Origin: Laccaria trichodermophora
Lineage: Eukaryota; Basidiomycota; Agaricomycetes; Agaricales; Hydnangiaceae
DNA length: 64,000 bases
Direction of reading: 5' to 3'
Assembly: GCA_018417955.1 (NCBI GenBank)
Contig: JACTVC010000017.1
Coordinates: forward strand, 558,001 to 622,000
Each line of letters begins with the position of its first letter. Position 1 is the first letter of the stretch. A program made the translations under genes and the position numbers. Positions 24,183 to 36,046 of this stretch are shown piece by piece. The notes under the pieces were generated by a model, which had not been told where the DNA came from, searched no databases, and saw nothing but the letters and a program-made list of their open reading frames with translations.

Positions 24183-26229
24183 ATGGCCGTCGAACTAGCT
24201 GCCTTGTCCTTCGTCTCCGTCGTCCTCCTCGGGGTGTTTATCCCGGTCAAGCGCGTACGCACAAGTGTTCCTAGCCTAGCCATTCTGCTTTGGCTCATTG
24301 GATGCAATCTTGTGCACGGGATCAACGCGCTTATATGGGCTGGTAACGTCAATGTCCATGTTCCGGTATGGTGCGACATCGGTAAGCCTTCTGTCGTCTT
24401 TCAAGACACCACCGATACTTATTGGCAACTCAGTGACAAAACTCGTGTTGGGTGCCAACGTTGCATTGCCTGGAGCATTTTTATGCATTTCACGCCGCCT
24501 AGAGTTGATATCCTCTAAGAGAAAAATCGAGACTGACTTGAAAACTATACGAAACCGGACACTTTTAGAAGTTTTATTCTGTTATATCATTCCTGTAATC
24601 TACATGGCCCTACGTGTGTGGTTTCCCCCTCTTCTGGCACCGACAACTGACTCTACTTCGAAATCAGACCTGGTTGCTCAGGATCACCGGTTTGACCTTG
24701 TAAAGAACTTTGGTTGCTCTGCCTCGATCCACCCCTCTGCTGCTGCGTCTTTGATGGTGTGGGGGCCACCCCTTCTTATCTGTGGCATATCTTTCTTTTT
24801 GATTGGTAAGTCTCTACCTCCTTGGTTTCGGATCTCGAAACTGACTGCTTCGTTACAGGTCTTGCAATCTCCAACTCCTTTCAAATGCCTTCGGAGCGCT
24901 TCTCGACCCACCTTCCCTCTCGTTCGCCCATGACGACCTCCTTGTTCATACGTCAGCTCACTACTTCGATACTTATGCTCGGCACAGCCATCTTAATTAT
25001 GCTGTTCTCATTCTTCTCCGTTCCCGTCTTCCGGCCTTGGGTCTCTTGGGCTTCCGTGCACTCTCAGTTCTCTGTTATTGATGTCGTACGCAAATCCGAC
25101 GAGATCAAGGGGATTCAGCTCCAATGGTGGGGAGTTTTGGGCCTTTCTGTTGTTTATATTTTGCTTTCGTTCATCCTGGGAGAGGAGGCGAGGGATGCGT
25201 TCAAGTGGGCTCGGAGCCTAATACAAAAACGTCCACTTCGACGACCATTTATCCTGGCAAATCAGTAGGTGTACTTTTCTTTAAAGGTCGAAAAGAGGGA
25301 GCTGAATGGCCTCTGCTCATAGCCGCATGAAGACCCCAGAGCCTCGGCAGATGTCAACACGTTCCCCAACTGCTCAACCACGACCCCTGACAATCGAGCT
25401 CAGTTCCGGATGGGATGACACTCTCGATTTCAAGGTCGCTTCGACTTGGGGTTCGAGCAAGAAGTCAAAGTCCGTCGGGAACTCAAGCCGCTACAGTCCC
25501 AGTCCCAGTCCCACTGCGGCTTCCACGGCCTCAGGGGACGAGGTCTTCATGGTCTCCACTTTGTCATACTTGGGGTCGCCGCCAGCCCAGTCCCTAGGGA
25601 TCGCCCCTCCTCGCAATCCCATTCAGGCTCCTTCACCCACGTACGCTGTTCCGCGGAGAGCCATCGACCTATCTCCTCCGTCTCCAGTGAAACGGACACC
25701 TTCGATCCCTTTCAATCAAGTTCGAGTTACGAGCGTTCCGCCGTCTACAGCATCAAAAGAGAAACACAAGTCGTCGGCGATTGCATCAGTTCTCGAAGTC
25801 AACTGGCCCGTTCCTCCCGTATCACCAGTTCCCAGCATACCCTCTCGACACGGGTCTCCGATGACTTCTCCGTCTTGTTACAGTACCTCCAGCTCAACTC
25901 CTCCACAATCTCGATCAGACTCTCCCGTCTTGCCTGAGGATGAGATTGACGATCACGGGTACCCTCCGTCTCTCTTCATTCCACCTCCCTTTCATATGAT
26001 GACTCGCAACCCTCGGCCTTTCGAAGGTTCGAGCATCTCATCAATGTCGGATATTGGTGCATCGTCCACGCCGACTGTTGGTGCTAGTTCGAACTCATGG
26101 AACTCATCCTTGAAAAGAGGCCCCAGTTTGAGGAGTTTGCAGGGCAGATTTAGTCGGGAGCAGATTGGGCAAGGGTACTTCCCTTCGAATGATGTGATCC
26201 ATATGACGGTGGTCCAGGAGACAGTTTAG
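24183..26229 (+). CDS. STE3-type pheromone receptor-like GPCR (receptor 1)
   Basis: Five exons, 24183-24381, 24434-24613, 24668-24805, 24859-25264 and 25323-26229, sum to 1830 nt (609 residues). The first exon matches the family: short N-terminus, TM1, VPSLAILLWLIGCNLVHGINALIW (TM2 region), then VPVWCDI before the first intron, at the position shared by the other receptors here. The QDHRFDLV motif starts exon 3, as QGHRFDI does in the others. The C-terminal tail is unusually long (about 300 residues, Ser/Pro rich). STE3 receptors bind lipid-modified peptide pheromones at the plasma membrane and signal through a G protein. This copy is the most diverged of the six, has no adjacent pheromone gene and lacks the CATTGT motif pairs, so it may be a non-mating STE3-like receptor. 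Confidence 0.88.
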
Positions 26230-27548
26230 ATAACTTTCTTCCTCTCTCTCATCTCTTTATTTCTATCGGGGAAGACTGCGTTCGACCTTCGCCTTCTATC
26301 CCTCTTTCCTCGATTTCTTATGTTCTCAATAATTCGTCTCCTCTCTCACCACTTATTGTATCTATGTCGTCTCTTCTTCTCAACTATGTAGCATAAACAT
26401 TGTATCATATCCTTTACCCCTCTTATGCCATTCATACATATGATTATATGTGCATATCACTATCGTTCAATTGGAATCATGTCCCACCCAAGACCTTATT
26501 GTTCTGAAGGTGCTCGCGTGGTGGATTACGTAAGTGACCAGGACAATAAGACAATAGGACACTGGCGTCCTTCCGACACATACAAAGACAACGAGCACCA
26601 TGCAGCGGTCAAATCCCTCTTTCCTCTCAACTTTTACCTCTTTTTTGGTGGTAGAGGTGTTTTCAGACGTTCCTCCCCTCAAAAGCGTCCCCAGAACATA
26701 CGTACTACATACAGTAGCCGGCTTTTGGCCTTTTCTTGGCATGTTCTGACGTCAGTAAGTGCTTATGTTTTCTCGGGACTTGTTCTTACATTCCGCTCCC
26801 CATTGCTGACAGCTTACAGGCACTCGGGCTGTCTTGAGAACGAAACACAAGGCTCACGTCCTAAGTTGCCCACTCTCCAACCACTCTCGCGACCGTCATG
26901 ACAAGTTTTGCTGTTTGGAGAACAACGTTTCTAGCTGGACGTTGAGACCTTCGCATCCACGGCGCGACATTACAACTGATTACAAGGGTCTCTTCTATTG
27001 GTACGCCTATATCACCTTCCCTTTGCAATTTCCTTGTCCTCGAGGCAAACCACTTTATTAGCCGATCCTATCACGTGGCGACGAATCTGCCAAATAGACA
27101 CAACCCTGCACCCACATTCGGCTTTCCCTTTCATGCTTCCCTCCCCACCCCGTATCACCGAAATCAATTCTAACAAATGGAGACTTCGATTGACACGTTT
27201 TCCGATGGGACGTGCTAGCGCGGATAGTGTGACACATCGCTTTTGGACATGACAAGGTAGCCTCCCAATTAGGACCCGCTTCGGCTCCTTCAACTTCTGA
27301 CCAGACAAGGTCGCACCCATATCCGGGTCGTCATCTTGCAGTGATCAACAACTTGGACAAGGGGACAACCCAAATTGCGTACAAGGAGGGTGGATCAGAG
27401 CATTTGCTCTTAAAACTGCTGGTGGAAGGCGTTTTCGTCACCGCCTCCAGTTGATTCGGACCTCAGTGTACTCCTGAAGTTGTGCCCCGTTGTCCTGGGC
27501 GTTAACCACCTTACCTCCCGCGCTATCCGCCTCCTGAGGACTCAGAAG
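26230..27548. other. Intergenic between receptors 1 and 2
   Basis: No gene called. The part from about 27160 is the upstream region duplicated before receptor 3. The phrase CAACCCAAATTGCGTACAAGG near 27366 is the intact version of the site into which a retroposon inserted at 29949. Confidence 0.45.
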
Positions 27549-29173
27549 ATGCCTTACACCAACCATGTCTTCACCGCATTTGCCTTCCTTGGCTTCCTCT
27601 GTTGCGCGATCCCTTTTCCGTGGCACTTGGAAGGTAAATACTCAATCGTCTCTTTCGCGAGCTTAGCTCATAACATGGCCTATCAGCTTGGAACACGGGA
27701 ACCTGCCTCTATATGGCGTGGACTGGGTTGGCTTGCCTCAACCAATTCATTAATTCCATTGTATGGAACAATAATGCAATTAACTGGGCACCCGTCTGGT
27801 GTGACATCTCATCAAGGTTCATCGTCGGCACCGCGGTCGCTATCCCAGCTGCATCCCTCTGCATCAACCGCCGCCTCTATCACATTGCCTCTGTGAAGTC
27901 TGTGACAATCACCAAGGCTGAGAAGCGCCGTCAGATTATGGTTGACCTGGCTATTGGACTGGGTCTCCCAGTCATGGAGATGGTTCTTCGTACGTGATGC
28001 TTCTCTCCTCCCTTTCCTTCTTTGCTTACCGGTCATTAGAATATATTCCTCAAGGCCACCGATTCAATATCTTTGAAGAGGTTGGTTGCTATCCCTTCAC
28101 CTACAACACACCCGTGGCTTTCGCTCTGGTGTCTGCCCCTCCCATTGCTATCGGCATCGTCTCCGCGACCTATTCCATCATGAGCATCCGTGCTTTCAAC
28201 AAAAGCCGTGCTCAGTTCAACGAGTTCCTCTCCAACTCCGGCCACAGCAACATCAACAACAGTCGCTACATCCGCCTCATGTGTCTTTCCGCCGCTGAGC
28301 TCTTCTGCACCATCCCATTCGGCTGCTACGCCATCTACCTAAACGCTCACAATGGTGCCATGCGTCCCTGGAAAGGTTGGGCTGACACACACATCTACTT
28401 CTCCCGCGTCGGCCAGATTCCATCCGTTCTCTGGCGCGCGAACAAGCGGACTGAAGTCTCTCTCGAGCTAACCCGCTGGCTCATCGTCTTCTGCGCCTTC
28501 ATCTTCTTCGCCTTCTTCGGCTTCGCTGACGAGGCCAAGAAAAACTACCGTTCTGGACTCTCGTCGGTTGCCAAGAAGGTCGGCATCAACAGCGAGACTC
28601 TCTTTGGCAGCTCTGGTCTTAGCAGCTCAAATGGGTATGTAATCCTCTTTCCTGACCCCGGCGTAGTAACTCACCCGCTGTCAACTCCTCAGAGCCAAGT
28701 CAAACTTCAACACTTCCAAAACCGGTTCAAAAGGAAAAGTCCGCCCAGTCCTCCCCGTTTTCGTGCACACCGAGATGCTCCGCCGCCACGACTCAATGGA
28801 TTCAAGCCTCTCCGTCTCTTTCCAAGACGCTGGCGGCGCTCTCAGCGCAACTACTATCGATGAGAAAGAGAAAGGACTCTTCTCTCCCGTCGTTTCATAC
28901 GGCGAACTCACTCTCACCGACGTGGGCGGTACGCTGGGGGATCTAAGCTCCGATCAGCTCTCGTCGCCACCGTCCTCTGGCTCCTCATCAGCTTCTTCGC
29001 GTTCGAGCATCGTTGAGCAACCTGACGCACCTGTGATGACGGACGTCCCAGACATTGAAATCTCTTCCGTCCGGGGAATGTCAATCAGCGAACGACCAAT
29101 ATCACTGGCGGTACCTGAAGCAGCATACAATGGCTCCCCTCGTCATCCTTTCGATGGCCCATCCGCTGTATAA
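27549..29173 (+). CDS. STE3-type pheromone receptor (receptor 2)
   Basis: Four exons, 27549-27633, 27687-27989, 28040-28634 and 28693-29173, sum to 1464 nt (487 residues). The start is the ATG opening MPYTNHVFTAFAFLGFL, followed by PWHLEAWNTGTC, WAPVWCDIS, QGHRFNIFEEVGCYPF, PWKGWADTH and the TM7 stretch FCAFIFFAFFGFADEAKKNY. A Ser-rich cytoplasmic tail of about 150 residues ends DGPSAV. STE3 class receptors recognise the CaaX pheromones of compatible B mating types. It belongs with receptors 3 and 6 by sequence. A pheromone gene of its own was not found within 3 kb. Confidence 0.92.
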
Positions 29174-30303
29174 ACCAGCCACCTCTCCTTTCCTGACCAC
29201 TTCCTCGACAAACCCAACTCTAGGCATACCCATTTAATATCACGCGACATACGAACGACCAACTCGGCTGCATTCTTCTCTTCAACTTGTATCCAATATC
29301 ACCCTTCACGTGTATCCATAGGTTTTACTCAACTTCACTCTTATTGCTACTTATCCCCACAATACCTACTGGGTTTCGTTGTCCTTGTGTTGTACGGATA
29401 GATATTTAAAAATGAAAAATACATGCAACTTAGAACGGACTACTTGGGCACGAAATATTTTGAGCGAACATTTAGACTCCGATTATAACGGTGCGTTCAA
29501 GCTTGGTTTCTTGCACATTCTAAGACAACACTTCTCTCGACTCCGGGGCAACTCCACGGGCACCATGGCAAATGCGGATGTTGACTCTGGCTCTCTCCTT
29601 AGCCTGATATTTCGATCCACCCACACGCTCGCTTGTCCGCATAATCAATGAAGGGCGATTTGCCTTCAATCTCAGGCTTATGGATTCCCAACCGCTCGAA
29701 ACCTTTTGTGAAAAGCATGAAGTAGTCTTGATTACAAGCTCATGTACGAACGGCGAAACATGGTGAAAATGCCAGCTATCTCGACATTTACATTGACACG
29801 TTTTCTGACTGAACATGCTAGCGCGGATAATGTGACACATCGGGTAACCCTGCCCGATTCCCCCCGCTTCGGGCCGACCAGACAAGGTTTTTCCAGGTCG
29901 ATCTTGGAGTGATCAACAACTTGGACAATGGGACAACCCAAATTGCGTGGGGGCGCGATGGTGTAGTGGTCCATTCGCTGCGAACATCTGGGTGTTGAGG
30001 CATCCAGGTGGTCGAGGGTTCGAAACCTGCCCCCCACCACCACCGGACTACATGTTGACACCGGGGTTTCTCACCACTATCTGCATCGGTCATCTGCTGA
30101 GGGTGTGCGGCTGCGAAGCTGGTTTATGGGAGTCTCTGCAGGGGACGTCACACCAGAGCCGGGGTACCGGCCCCAGGGTATGGGAGGATTATGCCGAAAG
30201 GCCCGCCCAAGCGAAATGCAAAATTGGTGCCTGAAAGATGGCCCCGCTACCATATTGAGGGGTTCGCCGCATCCATAATACAATGGTTCACACTGTTTAC
30301 AAC

Positions 30304-31523
30304 GGATAATTCTATTTGTGAACCCCCTTCATGCGATGAACCCCAGGGTTGATGCTGACAAAGAATTATGGAAATTATGAGGGTTCATCCATTTTCGGCC
30401 AGCTTCGGCGCCGCCGCCAGTTATCCCACCGTTTGACCACAACCAACATGACTGCGTTTCACTGCATAATCCAGGCGTCGCATGCGCCGTCTTTCTCGCC
30501 GACGAACCACCCATTATCCAGCCTACTTCCGATATAGAATCTCACGGGCAAGTCTCAACTCACGCCGAATCTTCCCGTTCTTTCTGCAATGAGATTTAGG
30601 CACTACAGGGGAAGTTAGCGAAAGCAAAGAAGTTCAGCCTCGAGAGTGGATGTACACGGGCCTTGGTCAACTTCCGATGTTCCCCTCCCATCCCGCCAAC
30701 ACAACCATTCGGTAACGGGCCCAATCCTATATTTCACCCTCGCCCCATGAGCCTCCAAAATTTGCATACCCTGCCGGCTCAGAGTCTTCCTTGACCAGGT
30801 TCTCCCAGCACAGCGGACGCATCTGCAACACCTTCCTTGAAATATGAACTCCCACTTTGGTCCTACGGCGCACTCTAAAACGCGTAATCCACATTCAAAA
30901 TTCTCGTCACATTTGCCTTTTACATCTTTGCCCACCGCTTTTCAAGGCCACTCCGCCTAGTCTTTCCATTGTGGTTCAATCTGAGCTACGGGCTGTCTTC
31001 CAGGGATTGTAGGCCAATACGCTGGGAACCAAGATTTCGAGCCCATCTCGTGCGAGTATCGAATTCCATGGTGATCACTTTGCGCGCAGCGGAGAAGAAC
31101 GAAGGGTCGGCATACTTGGCTGGGATCTTCAAGATGACTTCCTCGTGATCGTCGAAGCGGAGGTGGAGGGCCCTGCTGCACAAAACTACCGTCTTTCAGC
31201 TGAGGTGGATGAGTATGTGTTCAACTGCCTACTTTGATCTATTTTCACGAATTGAGTGCAGTGCTTTGTGCCTACCGCGGCGCATGTGGCTTTGTGGAGT
31301 TCTCGCTCTGCCCATCAACACCTAGGATCCTTTACGCCGGTTTGAGATGTCCTCGAAGTCCTACTCAAAACACGCGAGATCTACACAGTTTTCCCAACAC
31401 TTAGTTAATTACGTAATGAATGAATATTTCTGTCATCACCGGACCTCCGACCGTGTGAACCGGGTTCTTACATAGAAGAGGAGGGGGTTCACACGTGAAG
31501 GGGGTTCACAATTAGAATTATCC
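30304..31523. mobile_element. 1.2-kb TIR element with 9-bp TSD nested in the SINE (Mutator-like size class)
   Basis: The 9-bp word GTTTACAAC flanks the element at 30295-30303 and 31524-31532. Its ends are inverted repeats of about 29 bp starting GGATAATTCTA and continuing TTGTGAACCCCCTTCA, with two mismatches. A 9-bp duplication with moderately long TIRs fits Mutator-like elements. No transposase is present; the cargo instead resembles a host kinase fragment. Confidence 0.85.
30615..31190 (-). pseudogene. Aminoglycoside-phosphotransferase-like kinase fragment carried by the TIR element
   Basis: Minus-strand translation at 31183-30986 reads LHLRFDDHEEVILKIPAKYA then ITMEF, resembling the N-lobe of fungal APH-family proteins (FDDG-x-E-x-I-x-RIP, EVATMEF). 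Further on, near 30760-30650, YRIGPVTEW and EVDQGPCTS resemble the IGP and DRGPW blocks of the same family. Frames are broken between the blocks and no start or catalytic-loop motif is seen, so this looks like captured, non-functional sequence. The assignment rests on remembered family motifs only. Confidence 0.5.
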
Positions 31524-32129
31524 GTTTACAACCCTATCACCACTACCTTCAAGTCAGCTTGCTTACTAATCGCACCCACACGGGATAAATCTACCCACGG
31601 TCCTGGTTCAGTACGCACTTAAATGGGCCTCTACTAGCTTGCCGTTATACGGAGCCACCCGGGGGGATAGTCGGCCTTATCAGGAATTTGCCGGAGGATT
31701 TGGGGGCAGAGGTTATGTTCAAAAATAGTTCAGCCAGGTCACAAAGTTGGATAAAGGATCTTGTAAATAATAACACCAACCCATGACGCACGTGACAGTT
31801 GTAGGTATACATCTTAGCCTGGGGGGGGCCTACATACCATATATAGCTTCGATAGCCGGGATTGGATGTAGTGGCACATGGGCGTGCCTCGCTTACGAGC
31901 ATGGCAATAAAAGATTAATAAATAAATAAATAAACCCAAATTGCGTACAAGGTGGGGGAATCGGAGCACTTGCTCTTGAAACAGCTGGTGGAGGGCGCTT
32001 TCGTCACCGCCTCCAGTTGATAGGCTTCGACCTCAGTGCACTCTTGAAGTTGTGCTCCGCTTTCCTGGGCGTAAATCTTGCGTAAATCAGCCTCCCTCCC
32101 GCGCTATCCACCACCTGAGGACTCAGAAG

Positions 32130-33668
32130 ATGCCTTACTCCAACCATGTCTTCACCGCATTTGCCTTCCTTGGCTTCCTCTGTTGCGCGATCCCTCTCCC
32201 GTGGCACTTGGAAGGTAAATACTCAATTGTCTCTTTCGCGAGCTTAGCTCATAACATGGCCTGTCAGCGTGGAATACCGGAACCTGCCTCTACATGGCGT
32301 GGACTGGGTTGGCTTGCCTCAACCAATTCATTAATTCCATTGTATGGAACAATAATGCAATCAACTGGGCACCCGTCTGGTGTGACATCTCCTCAACATT
32401 TATCGTCGGCACCGCGGTCGCTATCCCAGCTGCATCCCTCTGCATCAACCGCCGCCTCTATTACATTGTCTCAGTGAAGTCTGTGACAGTCACCAAGGCT
32501 GAGAAGCGCCGTCAGATTATGGTTGACCTTGCTATTGGACTGGGTCTCCCAGTCATGGGGATGGTTCTTCGTACGTCACGCTCCTTTCTTCCCTTTCCTT
32601 CTCCTTTCCGTTTCCGTCTCCGCTTACCAGTCATCAGAATACATTTCTGAAGGCCACCGATTCGATATTTTTGAAGAGGTTGGCTGCTATCCATTCACCT
32701 ACAACACACCCATAGCTTTTGCTCTGGTGTTTGCCCCTCCGATTGCCATAGGCATCGTCTCCGCGACCTATTCCATCATGAGCATCCGTGCTTTCAACAA
32801 AAGCCGTGCTCAATCCAACGAGTTCCTCTCCAACTCCGGTCACTACAATATTAACAACAGTCGCTACATTCGTCTCATGTGTCTGTGCGCCGCTGAACTC
32901 TTCTGCACCATCCCGTTCGGCTGCTACGCCATTTACATAAACGCTCATGCTGGCGTGCGCCCCTGGAAAGGTTGGGAGGACACACACTTTCATTTCTCCC
33001 GCGTCGACCAGATTCCATCCATTCTCTGGCGCTCGAACAAACGGACTGAGGTCTCTCTCGAGCTGACTCGCTGGCTCGCTGGCTCGTTGTCGTCTGCGCC
33101 TTCATCTTCTTCGCCTTCTTCAGCTTCGCTGACGAAGACAAGAAGAACTACTGCTCTGGACTCTCGTTGGTTGCCAAGAAGATCGGCATTAACGGAGAGA
33201 CTCTGTTCGGCAGCGATGGTGGTCTTACCAGGTCAGATGGGTATGTAACGCTCTTTCCTCACCCCGGCGTATTAACTCAATCGCTGTCAACTCCTTAGAG
33301 CCAAGTCAAATCTTAATTCTTCCAAAACCGGTTCAAAAGGAAAAGTCAGCCCAGTCCTCCCCGTCTTCGTGATGTTCCGTCGCCACGACTCAATGGATTC
33401 AAGTCTCTCCGCCTCCTTCCAAGACGCTGGCGGAGCTCTCAGCGCAACTACCATCGATGAGAATGAGAAAGAGCTCTTCTCCCCCGTCGTTTCGCGCTCG
33501 AGTATCATTGAGCAGCCTGAAGCGGCTGTAATGAGGGACTTCCTTGACATCGAAATTTCTTCAGTCTGGCGAATGTCAATCAGCGAACGACTAATGTCAC
33601 TGGCTGTGCCTGAAGCTGCATTCAGTGGTTCCCCTCGTCATCCTTTCGATGGCCCATCCGCTGTATAA
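32130..33668 (+). pseudogene. STE3-type pheromone receptor 3, frameshifted in TM7
   Basis: Tandem duplicate of receptor 2 with the same exon pattern: 32130-32214, 32268-32570, 32638-33240 and 33299-33668. Exons 1 and 2 match receptor 2 exactly in length, but exon 3 is 603 nt against 595. The extra 8 bp are a direct duplication of GCTGGCTC near 33069-33084, exactly at the start of TM7. Removing it in thought makes the two proteins collinear. As it stands the frame turns into LAGSLSSAPSSSS and stops at 33248, losing TM7 and the tail, although the tail frame is still open downstream. Either a recent pseudogene or an assembly error. Confidence 0.88.
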
Positions 33669-35107
33669 CCAACCAGCCACCTCTCCTTTCTTGATAACTT
33701 GCTTGATAAACCCAACTTTCATTTAACATCACGAACGAACCCCACTCGGCCGCATTTGCTTCTCTTCAACTTGTATCTAATAACAACCTTCACGTGTATC
33801 CATAGATTTTGCTCAGTCACTTTCAGTCTTATTTCTACTTATCTACTGGGTTTTGTTGTCCTTATGTTGTAGGGATAGATATTTTAAAAAATGAGAAATA
33901 CATGCAACTTAGAACTGACAAAAACGAACTGCTTGTGCACTTGAAATTTTGGAGCGCCCAAGGAGCGCCAACATTTAGACTCCGATTGTAACGGTGAGTG
34001 CAAGCTGAAAGTTCCTTGCACGTTCCCAGACAACTCTTCTCTCGACTCCGCGTCAACTCTGGCTCTCACCTTAGCTTGATATTTCGATCCATCCACACGT
34101 TCGCTTGTCCGCACAACTAACTAAGAGCGACTTGCATTCAATACGGTCGGGCTCATAGGATTTCCAAACCCAAAACTTCTGTGGAAAGCCGCATCAGACT
34201 TGACTCGAAGTAGTATAACGAACGGCGAAACATGGTGACAATGCCAGCTATCTCGACGGCTGGCCGCGTGCCTCTTGTACATCATTACATTCGGGGAAAG
34301 TTACTATGCTTGGTGTCGCTTATCTGGGGAGCTTGTTCAGCAACGCGGAGACTCCGGAGCGGTGAATTTTCTACTAATGGCTGAAGGCGGCGACTTTGAT
34401 GACAGCGGGGTCCAAGTTCTCCTCGCCGGAACTCATGAAGAACTGTCTTGCGATACTACTCGGCGACACGAGACCAAGGCTAGAATGCTAAATCCATGAA
34501 TGGAATGTTACTGAAATTACGGAGTCCCTTTGCGATCGTTGAGGACAATTCCTTTCCAACAAGAAAAAGGAGCGGCCTGGAGCGGGCTCTCTTTTATACA
34601 AGCCGTTTGGGCGTACCATATTCGCATTTTCGGTTCTCCGTCGCTCAATGGCGATTGGACGGTCGACCAAAGGGTGGTATACTCATCGCGTTCGAATATC
34701 GCTAAGTCGTTTTCGCAACCTCGTGACTCGGACTCGGTCAATTTCGCCGTCCTGTAACTTTGCTGGTGTGCGAAGTGCGGCGCACAAATTTCCAATAGTC
34801 GAAAGCCCTTCTTTCCGCCGCGAACAATGCGAGCGGGGCCATTGTCGAAGTGGCCTCATGGTCAGCACAATATCCCGAAAATCCACGGTGGTAAGTATAA
34901 ATTGTCGCCAGAGGAATTCTTTCATCCAAAGAGAATATTTGGGACCCCTGACTTCGACCTTCACCAGGCCTTGTTTTTTTCTTCCCACCTCCACTTTGCT
35001 CAACCACTACCGTTGCTTAACCTCCTCGTCGCTCATCCTCTTCAAGTGTTTAACTCCCTCACCGCACGTAACATTTTATTGAACCAAACCCCCAATCCAA
35101 CACACAA
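33669..35107. other. Receptor 3 downstream flank and pheromone 1 upstream region
   Basis: 33690-34110 repeats the flank that follows receptor 2 (29190-29660). From about 34640 the sequence is an inverted copy of the region upstream of pheromone 2 (37100-37800). An ACAATG and a CATTGT occur at 34824-34829 and 34840-34845. No separate gene is supported. Confidence 0.5.
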
Positions 35108-35285
35108 ATGGACTCTTTCACCTCACTTGAATTCCTCGACCTCGAGGCATTGATCTCCTCCGGCGCTTCAGCAATAACACCATCCTTACCATCACGCTCC
35201 ATTTTCTCCAGGCGAAATTGAGCAACCTCCGACGGACTACGAACTCCGCGGGGGCGGCTCCACATATATATGCGTCATCGCTTGA
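35108..35285 (+). pseudogene. CaaX pheromone precursor 1, frameshifted
   Basis: Starts MDSFTSLEFLDLEALISSGA, closely matching pheromone 2. One extra C near 35199-35200 (CGCTCCATTTTCTCC against CGCTCATTTTCTCC in pheromone 2) shifts the frame into an early stop after 38 residues. In the shifted frame the rest still reads EQPPTDYEL, then CVIA and a stop at 35283-35285. CaaX is the farnesylation and processing signal of fungal a-factor-like pheromones, so the break removes the feature that makes the peptide a pheromone. Pseudogene or sequencing error. Confidence 0.85.
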
Positions 35286-35677
35286 AAAAGTGTTCGTGTC
35301 GTCAATTATCTCATCATCTATCCGTAAGAAGTTTCGCGTTGTCTTCACGAATTGTGATACCGAAGTTGTTTTTTTTTCGATCTATTTTAGCATCACAGAC
35401 TGCGCCAACTCTCTCTCAGCGCTCAATGCACTGGCATATAAGCGCTGACGGTTTCCCGGTTTTCTGACACCATGCCAACCTCCCCGCGCCTCGCCTAACC
35501 CACGCCATCTTACAAATATCTGAACGATGGAATCCCAGTTATGCTTGATCTGTGATCATTGTATGAGAGCAGCGCCTTTCTTGACACTTGAGAACACTTA
35601 AAGTTGAGAGGTTGTGGCAATTTTTGGGGGTCAGCTTTGTCCTGCTTTACTAGGTCCCTGGGCTCCATCGACTTTGG

Positions 35678-36046
35678 GTGCCATATCAAATCATGAGGCT
35701 TAACGAACCGATTTTTTCTCAATGGGACCGCCCCGGAATGAATCTGTCAATCTATTACATACCTGTGTTCTATATCAACTCTGAGACCTCTCTCCTCCCT
35801 TCTCGGCATTTGGAGGAACCGCCGCTGCCCAAAAGCAACAAAGAATATATCATCGACACCTCGATGCACGCCGACTTGGATGTGGTCACCAATCAATACC
35901 TTGTTCGCTGCAGAGGCTACGGTGCTAAACAAAATGAATGGCTCGAGGGTTTAGAGCTTCAAAATTGTGGAGGACCAGACTACTGGCTGGCGTCGCGGAT
36001 TGGGCCACTGATCACCTTTAGTCAGCAACATGAAACAGGAAGTTGA
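35678..36046 (+). pseudogene. Chromodomain fragment from a retrotransposon integrase (relic)
   Basis: A 122-codon open frame contains YIIDTSMHADLD, YLVRCRGYGAKQNEWLEG and a following ELQNC, which match the chromodomain pattern (YLVKWKGY-x-x-x-x-x-W) found at the C-terminus of Ty3/Gypsy chromovirus integrases. No integrase core, RT or LTR is recognisable nearby, so only the tail of an element remains, between the inverted pheromone copies. Confidence 0.6.

Larger units (their letters stand above)
29949..31929 (+). mobile_element. tRNA-headed SINE-like retroposon inserted upstream of receptor 3
   Basis: The 14-bp word AACCCAAATTGCGT occurs at 29935-29948 and 31930-31943. In the paralogous region upstream of receptor 2 it occurs once, so it is a target-site duplication. 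The insert starts GGGGGCGCGATGG with an A box (TGGTGTAGTGG) and a B box (GGTTCGAAACC), and ends in a (TAAA)n tail. This is the layout of a tRNA-derived SINE mobilised by a LINE. Its own length is about 750 bp once the nested element at 30304-31523 is removed. It has no reading frame of its own. Confidence 0.85.

Noticed and set aside
35059..35448. Open frames overlapping the pheromone 1 region on both strands
   Set aside because: They are shadows of the frameshifted pheromone gene and its flank.
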